Shown here: piece by piece, positions 51,546 through 61,008 of the stretch
How the letters are laid out: every line of letters begins with the position of its first letter
Numbering within the stretch: position 1 is the stretch's first letter
NCBI RefSeq assembly: GCF_005405285.1
Contig: NZ_BJDT01000001.1
Location: forward strand, 96,726 to 160,725
Length of the DNA: 64,000 nt
Direction: 5' to 3'
From: Weissella sagaensis
GTDB taxonomy: Bacteria > Bacillota > Bacilli > Lactobacillales > Lactobacillaceae
Made by a program: the position numbers and the translations under genes
Notes under the pieces: generated by a model
What the model was told of the DNA's origin: nothing
Seen by the model: only the letters and a program-made list of their open reading frames with translations
Database searches by the model: none

Positions 51546-52946
51546 ATGGGAATGTGGCAAAGAATGTTTCAAAAAGAATCGTTAAATACTTATATGAGTA
51601 GCGATGGTAATTTTGAAAAGACATTAAATGCAAAAGATTTAATGGCATTAGGAATTGGTGCAGTTATCGGATCAGGAATTTTCGTTTTGCCTGGAACTGT
51701 TGCGGCAACAACAACTGGGCCAGCAATTATTTTTAGTTTTATTTTAGCAGCGTTGGTATCTAGTTTAGTTGCCATGGCATATTCTGAAATGTCTACGGCA
51801 ATGCCTGTTGCTGGGTCAGCATATTCGTATGGCAATGTGATTTTTGGTGAAGTTATTGGCTGGGTTTTAGGTTGGGCCTTAATTTTGGAATACATGCTAA
51901 GTGTGTCAGCCGTTTCCACGGGTTGGTCAGCATATTTTGCAAACTTAATATCACCGTTAGTTAAAATTCCAACGGCGTTATCAGGAGCCTATGATCCAGC
52001 TAATGGTACGTATGTTAATATCGTTGCTGTTGTCATTGTATTATTAATTGGGTTGTTACTACGTGGTGGTTTACGACAATCAAAACGCGTTGAAAATGCA
52101 TTGGTTGTATTAAAATTGGTCATCATCTTAGCATTTATCATTATTGGTATCTTCTTTATTAAAAGTAGTAATTATCATCCCCTTATCCCAGAACGTATTA
52201 ATGGTGCGTTTGGTTGGCAGGGAATTATTACGGGTACTTCAATGGTGTTCTTTGCTTTCTTAGGTTTTGATGCATTATCAGCATCAGCAGCTGAAGTAAA
52301 AAATCCTAAGCGTAATATGCCAATCGGTATTATCGGTACTTTGATTGTTGCAGCTGTATTATATGGTGTTATGGGATTAGTCTTAACTGGTATGGTGCAT
52401 TACTCAAAGTTAAATGTTGCTGATCCAGCAGCTTTTGCCCTACAACAGGTTGGTCAAAATTGGGCATCATTAATTATCACAATTGGTGCATTAATTGGAA
52501 TGGCAACGATGATGTACACGATGACTTACGCAGCATCACGTTTGATTTATGCTGTTGGTCGTGATGGGCTTTTGCCTGGTGGCGTTGGTAAAGTGAATAA
52601 GCAAGGTAATCCTAATCGTGCGTTAACTGTTGCAACCGTTGTGATTGCAATCTTTAGTGGTTTAGTACCATTGGACAAGTTAGTTGATTTGGTTAATGTT
52701 GGGACATTGTTGGCATTCGTTGTTGTATCTATTGGTATTTTGCCACTACGCCATCGACAAGATGTTAACCATGACGGATACAAAATGCCTGGATACCCGG
52801 TTATGCCAATTGTTTCTGCTTTATTATCAGGATTTTTGATTACACAGTTACATGTTGAAACGTTAATTGCTGCAGGTATTTGGTTTATTATTGGTCTTGT
52901 TTTGTATATGACATACGGTATTCGTCATTCACGAATGAACAAATAG
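51546..52946 (+). CDS. APC family amino acid permease (BcaP/YfnA-like)
   Basis: A 466-residue twelve-helix permease. LMALGIGAVIGSGIFVLPG (~33-51), the SEMSTAMPVAGSAYSYG segment and AEVKNPKRNMPIGI are signatures of the cationic/branched-chain group including BcaP of Lactococcus, which carries branched-chain and some aromatic or sulfur amino acids. I use ATG 51546 after AAAAGGAGTG, not the GTG at 51540. Regulated by the leader peptide and terminator upstream. Confidence 0.92.
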   Translation: MGMWQRMFQKESLNTYMSSDGNFEKTLNAKDLMALGIGAVIGSGIFVLPGTVAATTTGPAIIFSFILAALVSSLVAMAYSEMSTAMPVAGSAYSYGNVIFGEVIGWVLGWALILEYMLSVSAVSTGWSAYFANLISPLVKIPTALSGAYDPANGTYVNIVAVVIVLLIGLLLRGGLRQSKRVENALVVLKLVIILAFIIIGIFFIKSSNYHPLIPERINGAFGWQGIITGTSMVFFAFLGFDALSASAAEVKNPKRNMPIGIIGTLIVAAVLYGVMGLVLTGMVHYSKLNVADPAAFALQQVGQNWASLIITIGALIGMATMMYTMTYAASRLIYAVGRDGLLPGGVGKVNKQGNPNRALTVATVVIAIFSGLVPLDKLVDLVNVGTLLAFVVVSIGILPLRHRQDVNHDGYKMPGYPVMPIVSALLSGFLITQLHVETLIAAGIWFIIGLVLYMTYGIRHSRMNK

Positions 52947-52980
52947 ATAAACAGATAGCGTGAATTTTTAAAATTTAAAG

Positions 52981-53027
52981 GGCCTAATAGGTATTGACTT
53001 TGGTTTGTATCTATTAGGTCTTTTTAT
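52981..53027 (+). terminator. Terminator after the permease gene
   Basis: GGCCTAATAG pairs with CTATTAGGTC, followed by Ts; the loop is long. Confidence 0.85.
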
Positions 53028-53040
53028 TTGACTATTTAAC

Positions 53041-53054
53041 TGTAAGCGCTTACA
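53041..53054 (+). promoter_or_regulatory. Perfect catabolite-responsive element (cre)
   Basis: TGTAAGCGCTTACA is a fully palindromic match to the CcpA operator consensus. It sits 112 bp upstream of the first ribosome site of the GntR-PTS operon, implying carbon catabolite control. Confidence 0.88.
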
Positions 53055-53162
53055 ATATTATTGGGTTGTTAATAACTAATACATGTATCTAATTTTGAGT
53101 GTAAATAGAAATAAGGTGAAGTTTTAAAGAACATAATCGATTAATAAAAACCCAGGAGGCCT

Positions 53163-53906
53163 CTGACGAAATATAAAGACATTACACCAGTTAATTTGGT
53201 TGAAGAGTATATTAGATTACTTATTAAGAATGGTGAGGATGGACAAGGGTTACCATCCCAAAGAGATATTGCAGAAAAGTTAGAAGTTAGTAGAACTACA
53301 GTCAAGTCAGCACTGTTACATTTACAAAATGAAGGACAAATCACTTCTCAAAGTAGGCGTGGTATACAAATTAATAAAAAGAAGGATGTTAATTTACTTA
53401 GTATGTCTTCGTTAAGTGATGAATTAGCAGGTGAAAATATAACTATTGAACATATGGATAGTCGGCTAGTATCTGTGCCAAAAAATTTACGAGATTTTTT
53501 TGGTGATTCTTTAAAAAATATTGCAGAAATTAAAAGAATTCGATACCGCAATGGTGTACCTTTTTCTTATGAAATCACGAACATAGATGAAAATAAATTT
53601 TCGGATATTACGCAAGTAAATTTAACAAATAAGTCGTTATACCGTGTGTTAAAAGAAAGCTATAATACGGTACCTGTTTATGGGTTTGAGAATATCTCAG
53701 CAACTTTGGCAACTGATGAAATAAGAATGCATTTAGATGTTGCTGAAAAGACACCATTGTATATTGTAGAAAGTTTCAATTTTGCAAAATCAGATCAACC
53801 TGTTGAACATACGGTTCAATATTTATCTGGTGAAAATTTTAAGTATCATTTTATGGCAAAGGATATTTTGGGTTATCAGAAAGAAGCAAACGATGACATT
53901 GTTTAA
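53163..53906 (+). CDS. GntR/HutC family regulator with no ordinary start codon
   Basis: About 247 residues: winged helix (~20-75; LPSQRDIAEKLEVSRTTVKSAL) and UTRA ligand domain. AGGAGG (53154-53159) is followed in frame by CTG (53163) and ACG (53166), then KYKDITP, a typical GntR start; no ATG or GTG is suitably placed. ACG has ideal spacing and looks like a mutated ATG. The in-frame TTG at 53196 lacks a ribosome site and would cut the first helix. Likely a repressor of the PTS operon, with expression uncertain. Its end overlaps the next GntR gene by 14 nt. Confidence 0.75.
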   Translation: MTKYKDITPVNLVEEYIRLLIKNGEDGQGLPSQRDIAEKLEVSRTTVKSALLHLQNEGQITSQSRRGIQINKKKDVNLLSMSSLSDELAGENITIEHMDSRLVSVPKNLRDFFGDSLKNIAEIKRIRYRNGVPFSYEITNIDENKFSDITQVNLTNKSLYRVLKESYNTVPVYGFENISATLATDEIRMHLDVAEKTPLYIVESFNFAKSDQPVEHTVQYLSGENFKYHFMAKDILGYQKEANDDIV

Positions 53907-54585
53907 AACGCTGTATTTAGATTTAGCCAGTAAGATTGATAATGGTGAATATCAAAAGGGGGGTGTTTTACCGAGCGAAGGGGAGTTACAAAAAATATAT
54001 CAGGTGAGCCGGACAACTGTTAGAAAAGCAGTTGATTTATTGGTAGCGGATAAAAAGATAATTCGGCGAAAGGGGATTGGCTTGTTTGTTGCTCCAAGTA
54101 TGTCAAATCAAACAATTTTTGATATGGCAGGCATTATTAAGCAAACAGATATCAATAAAGAATATAAAATTTTTATTCGAGATATTTTTTTAAGAAAAGC
54201 AAACCCATTTTTTGCAGATGTATTTGATATTAATGATGATGAATTACTCTATGCAGTGTCTTTCATGAATCAATCTAAAACAAGTACTTTGTTAGAAAAA
54301 TTATGGTTACCATTAGATTATTTTCCGGATTTTGATATTAATACGTTAAAAGTCACACCTATTTTAGAAGTAGTTAATTCAGGCAAATTAGATGTTCAGG
54401 ATTTATATCAAGATTTTCAATTAATTGAAGCATCAGAAGAAGAAGCAAAATTATTAGATATTGCAATAGGTAGTCCGTTATTTAAGATTACAAATATGTT
54501 TTCTGATAGTGATAAACAAATTATTGCGATTGAAGTAAAAATACAAGATGCTTTAAAAGTAAAATATACAATAGATTTTAACTGA
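53893..54585 (+). CDS. GntR/HutC family regulator (second, overlapping)
   Basis: A 230-residue protein: winged helix (~1-70; LPSEGELQKIYQVSRTTVRKAVDLLV) and UTRA effector domain (~85-228). The start at ATG 53893 lies within the end of the first regulator gene, so the two are translationally coupled. Two different GntR proteins in tandem ahead of a PTS suggest two effectors, for example two related sugar-amine phosphates. PTS IIB follows 23 bp downstream. Confidence 0.9.
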   Translation: MTLFKTLYLDLASKIDNGEYQKGGVLPSEGELQKIYQVSRTTVRKAVDLLVADKKIIRRKGIGLFVAPSMSNQTIFDMAGIIKQTDINKEYKIFIRDIFLRKANPFFADVFDINDDELLYAVSFMNQSKTSTLLEKLWLPLDYFPDFDINTLKVTPILEVVNSGKLDVQDLYQDFQLIEASEEEAKLLDIAIGSPLFKITNMFSDSDKQIIAIEVKIQDALKVKYTIDFN

Positions 54586-54608
54586 TTTTAAATCAGTGGG
54601 GGGTTGTA

Positions 54609-55079
54609 ATGATTAAATTAGTGCGCGTGGACCATCGACTATTACATGGACAAGTTGCAGTTTCGTGGTTTAACAGTTTGGGAGCAAATACGATTTTAGT
54701 AGCAAATGATGCAGTAGCAAATGATGATTTTAGAAAGTCAGCTATTCGTTTGGCTAAGCCAGATAAAGCAAAATTAGTGATGAAGTCCATCGATGATAGC
54801 ATTAAAGCAATTAAATCAGGTGCAACGGATAAATATAAAATGTTAATTGTCGTTGAATCTGTTGCTGACGCAGAAAAATTAATTAAAGGTACACAGGATA
54901 GTATTAAAACATTGAATTTAGGGGGAACTAAAGCGGGGGAGAATACGGTTAATTATTCTAAAACAATTAATTTAACACATGAAGATGAAGAAATACTTGT
55001 GCAACTTCAACAATCAGATGTTGATATTTATATACAACAGGTTCCAAATGAAGATCGACAAGAATTTGTTAAAAAATAA
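54609..55079 (+). CDS. PTS mannose/fructose/sorbose-family IIB component
   Basis: A 156-residue cytoplasmic phosphocarrier. The phosphorylated His lies in VDHRLLHGQVAVSWF (His15 by family comparison), with the conserved LVANDAVANDDFRK that follows. It receives phosphate from IIA (58860) and passes it to the substrate imported by IIC/IID. A GGGGGG ribosome site precedes the ATG. Confidence 0.93.
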   Translation: MIKLVRVDHRLLHGQVAVSWFNSLGANTILVANDAVANDDFRKSAIRLAKPDKAKLVMKSIDDSIKAIKSGATDKYKMLIVVESVADAEKLIKGTQDSIKTLNLGGTKAGENTVNYSKTINLTHEDEEILVQLQQSDVDIYIQQVPNEDRQEFVKK

Positions 55080-55107
55080 TCATAAAAATTTTTAGGGGGA
55101 GTGTATT

Positions 55108-55935
55108 ATGGGAGCAATTTTTATGGCAGTTGTGTTAGCCCTGATAGCCATGCTGGGAAATGGTGAGTATTTCTTGGGATCATCTATGCTATCACGGCCG
55201 TTAGTAATGTGTACTTTAACGGGATTGGCATTAGGTCATTTAAAAGAAGGCATTATAATGGGAGCCACCTTAGAGTTGGCATTTATAGGATCTTTTTCAA
55301 TTGGTGCATCAATTCCACCAGAAATTATTTCTGGTAGTGTGTTAGGAACGGCATTTGCGATAGGTGCAGGTAAGAGTACTGCAGTTGCTTTGACATTAGG
55401 TATTCCAATTGCATCACTTGTATTGGTAATTAAGAATCTTTGCTTTATTTTTATTTTGCCATACTTTGTACATAGGGCTGATAAACATGCTGCAGCTGGA
55501 AATGCTAAGGGTGTTGATCGAATGAATATTTGGGGTGGATTCTTCTCAATTAATTTGCCAATTGGATTAGTTGTTGGAATTTCTTATATTCTCGGAAGTC
55601 CGATGATTAAAACAATATTAGATGCAATTCCAGAATTTATTATCAATGGACTAGGCATCGCAACAGGATTATTACCAGCATATGGATTTGCCTTGCTATT
55701 GAAGATGATGGTTAACAAGAATAATGTTACTTTCTTTATTTTAGGATTTGCATTGGCAGTTTATGCCAAGGTACCAGTAACAGGTGTTGCGATATTTGGC
55801 GCATGTTTGGCATTGATTCTAACAGGTTATTCATCATTCAAAGATAAGTTACATCCTAGCACAGCTACTGTGACCGATGATGCGAATAATAATCAAGATG
55901 ACGGGGGAATTGATTATGAAGATGAAGAGTTCTGA
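55108..55935 (+). CDS. PTS mannose/fructose/sorbose-family IIC component
   Basis: A 275-residue membrane channel component with eight or so helices; GATLELAFIGSFSIGASIPPE (~52-72) is the family hallmark. The C-terminus is a charged, acidic tail rich in D and N beyond the last helix. It overlaps the IID start by 20 nt, indicating coupled translation and a fixed IIC:IID ratio. Confidence 0.92.
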   Translation: MGAIFMAVVLALIAMLGNGEYFLGSSMLSRPLVMCTLTGLALGHLKEGIIMGATLELAFIGSFSIGASIPPEIISGSVLGTAFAIGAGKSTAVALTLGIPIASLVLVIKNLCFIFILPYFVHRADKHAAAGNAKGVDRMNIWGGFFSINLPIGLVVGISYILGSPMIKTILDAIPEFIINGLGIATGLLPAYGFALLLKMMVNKNNVTFFILGFALAVYAKVPVTGVAIFGACLALILTGYSSFKDKLHPSTATVTDDANNNQDDGGIDYEDEEF

Positions 55936-56737
55936 GTTATTAACTAAAAAGGATTTGATGAAGACTTATTGGCGTTCATACACAATGGAATGGGCTTGGA
56001 ACTATGAACGACAGTCTAATCTAGGATATATGTATGCCATTATGCCAGCACTGCGTAAGATATATAAAGATGATGATGTAAAATTCAAAAAAGCTTTAAA
56101 ACGACATTTAGAATTTTTTAATATCACGCCATGGTTAAGTACTTTTCCATTGGGTATATCAATTGCAATGGAAGAACAAAATGCGTTGAAAGATGATTTT
56201 GATGAAGAGTCTATTAACAATATTAAGATTGCCTTGATGGGTCCCTTAAGTGGGATTGGTGATTCATTTTTTTGGGGTACACTCCGAGTTATTGCGACGG
56301 GTATTGGAACATCTCTTGCGATGCAAGGGAACATTTTAGGACCAATTTTATTTCTAATTACATTTAACGTTCCTGCTATATTAGCACGCTACTATGGTAT
56401 GTATATTGGTTATAATATTGGTGCATCATTTATTGAAAAAGTCCAAAAAACAGGTTTGATGGACAAATTAACCTATGGGGCCTCAGTACTAGGATTGGGT
56501 GTTGTTGGGGCAATGGTGGCCACTTTGGTTACGATTAATATGCCTATGAAAATTGGTTCAGGTGATGATGCACAAACAGTTCAAAAGATATTTGATGGTA
56601 TCGTACCCGGTATTTTGCCATTGCTATTTACGTTATTTATTTTCTGGTTTGATAAGCGCGGATGGAAGTCACAATATATTTTGTTGCTAATTGCAGCAAT
56701 TGGTATTTTGGGCGCTTGGTCAGGATTACTAGGATAA
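55916..56737 (+). CDS. PTS mannose/fructose/sorbose-family IID component
   Basis: A 273-residue membrane component. SYTMEWAWNYERQSNLGYMYA (~20-40) and LMGPLSGIGDSFFWGTLRVIA (~105) are diagnostic. I start at ATG 55916, preceded by GGGGGA; the longer in-frame reading begins inside IIC without a ribosome site. Forms the membrane complex with IIC. Confidence 0.92.
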   Translation: MKMKSSELLTKKDLMKTYWRSYTMEWAWNYERQSNLGYMYAIMPALRKIYKDDDVKFKKALKRHLEFFNITPWLSTFPLGISIAMEEQNALKDDFDEESINNIKIALMGPLSGIGDSFFWGTLRVIATGIGTSLAMQGNILGPILFLITFNVPAILARYYGMYIGYNIGASFIEKVQKTGLMDKLTYGASVLGLGVVGAMVATLVTINMPMKIGSGDDAQTVQKIFDGIVPGILPLLFTLFIFWFDKRGWKSQYILLLIAAIGILGAWSGLLG

Positions 56738-56751
56738 TAAGGGGGGATTTT

Positions 56752-57822
56752 ATGAAATCAATTGAAGATTATGTTAATTTAGAGCCTTCATTCTACCAAG
56801 GTGTTCTTGATCATTATGATGATTTATTTGTTAGTACAGTAAAAGATGTTGAGGTTACTAAGATAGATAATATTGTTATATATGCAACTGGATCGAGTTC
56901 TAATGCAGCTTATGGTGCATTACCATTTATGAGTAAAGTGTTAGGGTTGCCAGTACAGATTCAAGAGCCTTCGATTTCGGGGAATTACTTGATGAATGTC
57001 AGTGAAAATTCTTTGAGTATTGCAATTTCTCAAGGGGGACATAGCTATTCTGTTGTGGAATTGGTTCAGCGTTTGCAACAGGCAGGACATGTCGTGTTTT
57101 CACTAACTAGTGAATTAGATAGCCCGTTAGCAGAGATCAGTGATCATGTGCTATCTATGGGGATGCCAGTAGAAGAAATGCCTTATGTGAGTGCGGGGTA
57201 TAGCGTTGTCATTTTAGATTTAATATTAATCTCGCTAACTATTGCACGACAAAAGGGGCAGTTATCGGAAAAGGAAATAAAAGATTATTTACAACAAATC
57301 GATCAAATTGTAGAGGCTTTGCCTAGTATTATTTCAAAGTCTACAGAATGGGTAACAAAACAATTATCAATTTTTTCAAATGCAAAACGATTATCATTTG
57401 TAGGTTATGGTGCTACGTACGGTGTTGCACGTGAAGGTGAAACCAAGATAACAGAGGCAGTAAGGATTAGCGCATGGGGTAAGGAACTTGAGGAATATAT
57501 GCATGGACCTTATTTAGGACTTAATAATGAGGATATCGTTATTTTTATTGAACCTAATGGAAAACTGGCTGAAAGGAGTGGCTTGTTAAAGAAGTTTTTG
57601 AATCAACATATTCAGCATGTATACACTATTTATGCAAATCATAATCAATCATTGTTAGAACATGACCTGGAATTAGATTTAGAGATTGATGAATTATTAG
57701 CATCATTATTTATGACAATACCAGTTCATTTACTTGCTTATCGTTTATCTCAAGAAAAAGGGATAGATTTACAGCATTCAGCATATCCAGATTTTGATAA
57801 AATTACGTCATCTAAAATTTAA
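56752..57822 (+). CDS. SIS-domain protein, GfrE/FrlB-like sugar-amine phosphate deglycase
   Basis: A 356-residue protein with tandem SIS (sugar isomerase) domains. Phosphosugar-binding elements are ATGSSSNAAYGALPF (~44), AISQGGHSYSVVEL (~85) and GYGATYGVAREGETKITEAV; GKELEEYMHGP corresponds to the active-site Glu/His helix of GlmS-like isomerases. In gfr-type operons the two SIS proteins split glucoselysine-6-P and fructoselysine-6-P. ATG 56752 follows GGGGGG. Which deglycase it is cannot be decided here. Confidence 0.82.
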   Translation: MKSIEDYVNLEPSFYQGVLDHYDDLFVSTVKDVEVTKIDNIVIYATGSSSNAAYGALPFMSKVLGLPVQIQEPSISGNYLMNVSENSLSIAISQGGHSYSVVELVQRLQQAGHVVFSLTSELDSPLAEISDHVLSMGMPVEEMPYVSAGYSVVILDLILISLTIARQKGQLSEKEIKDYLQQIDQIVEALPSIISKSTEWVTKQLSIFSNAKRLSFVGYGATYGVAREGETKITEAVRISAWGKELEEYMHGPYLGLNNEDIVIFIEPNGKLAERSGLLKKFLNQHIQHVYTIYANHNQSLLEHDLELDLEIDELLASLFMTIPVHLLAYRLSQEKGIDLQHSAYPDFDKITSSKI

Positions 57823-57849
57823 ATAGATATAAAAGGGGAGATTAAAACT

Positions 57850-58845
57850 ATGAGAACTGTAGAAAAGGCAACATTAGTAAATAAAATGAACGGCGCATTA
57901 GCATTACGATCAGAAATTAATGATTTTGTGGATAATTTTTATAAGCAAGGGTTTACTAATATATGCTGGTTGGGAATTGGAGGCACATACGCATCATCAA
58001 TGCAAGCTGTTATTCACATGAAGGAGAAAACAGCCTTAGAGACATTTTATCAAAATGCAGCAGAATATTTAGTAACAGGAAATAAGCGCATTACAGATAA
58101 GACATTAGTTATTACGTCATCAGTAACGGGTAATACTGTTGAGGTTGTTGATGCGGTCAAAGAAATTTCTAAAATTGGGGCAACAATTTTAGGGTTTATT
58201 GATGATGAAAATGCAGCTTTGGCAAGTATGGTTTCAAAGAGTATCTCATATCCCGAAAATGAACAATTGAAGTTTTTTATGGTAGCAGATCGATTCATGT
58301 ATTTAACAGGAGAATTTCCTGATTATGAAGAATTTTATCAAGAATTAGACGATCATTTTGCAGAAGATATTGCAAATATTGAGGTAAATGCTGATAAATT
58401 GGCAGAACCATTTGCACAACAGCATCATGATGATGACATTCATTACTTTGTTGGTGCAGGTAATCAATGGGGGGCAACATATTCTTATGCTATGTGTTAT
58501 TGGGAAGAACAACATTGGATTAAGACTCGTGCTATTGAGGCGGCAGAATTTTTCCATGGAATGTTTGAAATTATTGACCGTGATACACCCGTTACGGTGT
58601 ACGTTGGTGAAGATTCACAACGTCCATTGAGTGAGCGTGTGGCAAAATTCTTACCAGAAATCTGTGGTAACTATACAATTATTGATACTAAGGATTATGA
58701 ATTACCTGGCATTTCAGAAAAGTACCGTGGTACGTTGTCACCGTTTGTATTCCATGCAATTAATAATCGTATTGATGCTAACATTGAACATATTAATCGT
58801 CATCCAATGGATATTCGTCGTTACTATCGTGCACTAAAATACTAA
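57850..58845 (+). CDS. SIS-domain protein, fructosamine deglycase (FrlB/GfrF-like)
   Basis: A 331-residue SIS protein. GIGGTYASSMQA (~43), ITSSVTGNTVEVVDAVKE (~89) and AAEFFHGMFEIIDRDTPV (~232) parallel the FrlB motif SGEFRHGPLEIV, and the C-terminus RRYYRALKY parallels RRYYGGLVEY of E. coli FrlB as I recall it. Predicted to cleave fructoselysine-6-phosphate (or a related Amadori product) to glucose-6-phosphate and amine. Strong GGGGAG ribosome site. Confidence 0.85.
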   Translation: MRTVEKATLVNKMNGALALRSEINDFVDNFYKQGFTNICWLGIGGTYASSMQAVIHMKEKTALETFYQNAAEYLVTGNKRITDKTLVITSSVTGNTVEVVDAVKEISKIGATILGFIDDENAALASMVSKSISYPENEQLKFFMVADRFMYLTGEFPDYEEFYQELDDHFAEDIANIEVNADKLAEPFAQQHHDDDIHYFVGAGNQWGATYSYAMCYWEEQHWIKTRAIEAAEFFHGMFEIIDRDTPVTVYVGEDSQRPLSERVAKFLPEICGNYTIIDTKDYELPGISEKYRGTLSPFVFHAINNRIDANIEHINRHPMDIRRYYRALKY

Positions 58846-58859
58846 TAAAGGAGTGTCGT

Positions 58860-59273
58860 ATGACAGCAGTATTAATTTGTACGCATGGTAATACAGGGGC
58901 AGAAATGATAAAATCTGCTGAAATGATTTGTGGTGAACAAGATAATTGTGATGCCGTTCCATTTTTAATGGGACAGTCATTAGATGAACTAAGAACAACT
59001 TTAAAGAACACGGTAGAACAATATAAAACTGACGAAGCTGTTATTTGCTTAACTGATTTAAAAGGTGGAACGCCATTTAATACCTTAGTCGCATTAAGTG
59101 AGAGCCACGCAAATATGACAGTTATTACTGGTGTTAACATCCCAATGCTATTACAGTTGTTGGTATATCGTAATCAGTTATCAGAAGATGAGTTAATTGA
59201 TGATATTATAACAACTGGTAAGGAAGGCATATTTAAATTTGAAGTAACCGATGTTGAGGATGATGATTTTTAA
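58860..59273 (+). CDS. PTS mannose-family IIA component
   Basis: A 137-residue phosphocarrier. The phosphorylated His is in ICTHGNTGAEMIKSAEMI (His9), and CLTDLKGGTPFNTL is the second family motif. It accepts phosphate from HPr. Its position after the SIS genes, away from IIB-IID, matches gfr-type operons. An acidic tail (VEDDDF) ends the protein. Confidence 0.92.
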   Translation: MTAVLICTHGNTGAEMIKSAEMICGEQDNCDAVPFLMGQSLDELRTTLKNTVEQYKTDEAVICLTDLKGGTPFNTLVALSESHANMTVITGVNIPMLLQLLVYRNQLSEDELIDDIITTGKEGIFKFEVTDVEDDDF

Positions 59274-59303
59274 AATTTAAAATATCGTTGATTATTAAAT
59301 TAT

Positions 59304-59363
59304 CTTAGGGGCTAATTGGAAGGAATGCTGCAAATTCTTCTATAAAGCCCCTAAGGTTTTTTA
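59304..59363 (+). terminator. Terminator of the PTS operon
   Basis: CTTAGGGGCT pairs with AGCCCCTAAG across a long loop, followed by Ts. Confidence 0.85.
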
Positions 59364-59454
59364 TATTGTATTTGTGATAAGTAACCTTGTCGATAATGTT
59401 GTCCTTGTGCTACTATTGATTGTTAATGGGATTTATAAAATAGGAGCAAGTGTT

Positions 59455-60927
59455 TTGGAAAAAGAAAAAACGAATAAAGGAATGGTAACGTTTGCGTTAT
59501 TTATTGCTACTTTTTTAAGTGCGATAGAAGGAACCATCGTTTCAACAGCAATGCCAACAATTGTTGGTGAGTTGCAAGGAATTTCAATTATGAACTGGGT
59601 ATTCTCAATTTTCTTAATGATGAGTACTTTGACAACGCCCATTTATGGTAAATTAGCTGATAATATTGGGCGTAAACCTGTTTTTATTAGTGGATTAATC
59701 ATATTTTTGGCTGGATCAGTATTAAGCGGATTATCAGCAAGTATGCCACAGTTGATTTTTTGGCGTGCAATACAAGGAATTGGGGCTGGAGCAGTGTTGC
59801 CAATCTCGAATACAATTATTGCAGATATTTATCCACCAGAGAAGCGTGCCCAAATAATGGGGATTAATAATTCTGCTTGGGGTATTGCGTCAGTCGCAGC
59901 ACCTTTGTTAGGTGGTTTAATTGTTGATAACTTTAGCTGGCGATGGGTATTCTTCATTAATTTGCCTTTTGGTGTGTTGTCGATGATATTAATTGTGGTG
60001 TTCTTAAAAGAAAGTGCACGTGTTGGTCACAGTCGTTTAGATATTTGGGGGATTGTGTGGTTATCAGTCTCAATATCAGGCTTATTATACGGTGTTGAAT
60101 TGATTAACAAGACAACCATAAATTGGATTGCTGTCGTAGTTGTTTTTGCGGTAGCTATTATTGGGTTGATTTTATTTATTAGACAAGAAAAACGAGCAGC
60201 TGACCCAATTATTTTGCTTGATTTATTTAAAAATCCGACATTTGCCATTCAAAATTTTGCAGTGGGAATGATGTCAGTCTTCTTAATTGCGTTTGATGTT
60301 TATATTCCGTCATGGACGCAAGGAATATTGGGCTTACCAGCTACATTAGCAGGATTTGCCACAACGCCTAGTTCACTATTTTGGATTGTTGGATCATTCT
60401 TTGCTGGTAAAATGCTATCAAGGATAAGACCACAACAGATTTTGATGATTAGTATGGGGCTATTGGTTGTTGGTGGGACAGTTATGACATTATTGCCAGC
60501 AAACGTCTCATTTTATGTATTCTTATTCATGGGAATTTTCTTAGGATTGGGCTTTGGTATTACGGTTACAGGGTCAACAATTATTTCACAAAGTGTTGTT
60601 GCACCAGAACATATTGGAATGGCAACATCATTTAACACATTAATCCGTAGTTTGTCACAGAGTATCTTTATTTCAATTTTTGGTATTGTTATGAATCAAT
60701 CATTGCTACATGGTATCTCACAACACCCCAAGGCACACTTGAATGTGGAAATGTTTAATAAAATGATTAATCCACATACAGTTGATGAATTACCTAATAA
60801 GTTGGTACCAGTGATGCATAATATTTATCATTCTGGATTGCAAAATATCTTTATCATTGCAGTTGTATGTATGGCATTAGCGTTCATCTATAACTTGAAG
60901 CATCAAGATCAAGGCATTGTGCAATAA
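59455..60927 (+). CDS. MFS multidrug exporter, DHA2 (EmrB/QacA) family
   Basis: A 490-residue fourteen-helix exporter. GKLADNIGRKPVFISG is motif A (~64-79), and the AIQGIGAGAVLPISNTIIADIY segment and LLGGLIVDNFSWRWVFFINLPFG carry motif B and the antiporter motif C. I start at the TTG at 59455, because TAGGAG lies 8 nt upstream; the in-frame start at 59374 has no ribosome site and adds a non-homologous piece. An alternative is ATG 59482. Not part of the PTS operon. Confidence 0.9.
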   Translation: MEKEKTNKGMVTFALFIATFLSAIEGTIVSTAMPTIVGELQGISIMNWVFSIFLMMSTLTTPIYGKLADNIGRKPVFISGLIIFLAGSVLSGLSASMPQLIFWRAIQGIGAGAVLPISNTIIADIYPPEKRAQIMGINNSAWGIASVAAPLLGGLIVDNFSWRWVFFINLPFGVLSMILIVVFLKESARVGHSRLDIWGIVWLSVSISGLLYGVELINKTTINWIAVVVVFAVAIIGLILFIRQEKRAADPIILLDLFKNPTFAIQNFAVGMMSVFLIAFDVYIPSWTQGILGLPATLAGFATTPSSLFWIVGSFFAGKMLSRIRPQQILMISMGLLVVGGTVMTLLPANVSFYVFLFMGIFLGLGFGITVTGSTIISQSVVAPEHIGMATSFNTLIRSLSQSIFISIFGIVMNQSLLHGISQHPKAHLNVEMFNKMINPHTVDELPNKLVPVMHNIYHSGLQNIFIIAVVCMALAFIYNLKHQDQGIVQ

Positions 60928-60954
60928 TAATATAATTTAATAGTTCGTACAATT

Positions 60955-60997
60955 AAAGCCGAAGATAACTTTTTATACCAGTTATCTTCGGCTTTTT
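60955..60997 (+). terminator. Terminator of the DHA2 exporter gene
   Basis: AAAGCCGAAGATAACT pairs with AGTTATCTTCGGCTTT, then Ts. Confidence 0.95.
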
Positions 60998-61008
60998 TGA
61001 TTTACATA

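Noticed and set aside
53782..53892. Extended N-terminus of the second GntR protein
   Set aside because: The upstream part is another frame of the first regulator; ATG 53893 gives the standard GntR start.
58295..58837. Several open frames on both strands over the second SIS gene
   Set aside because: They are shadows of the well-supported SIS gene and encode low-complexity histidine- or cysteine-rich sequence.
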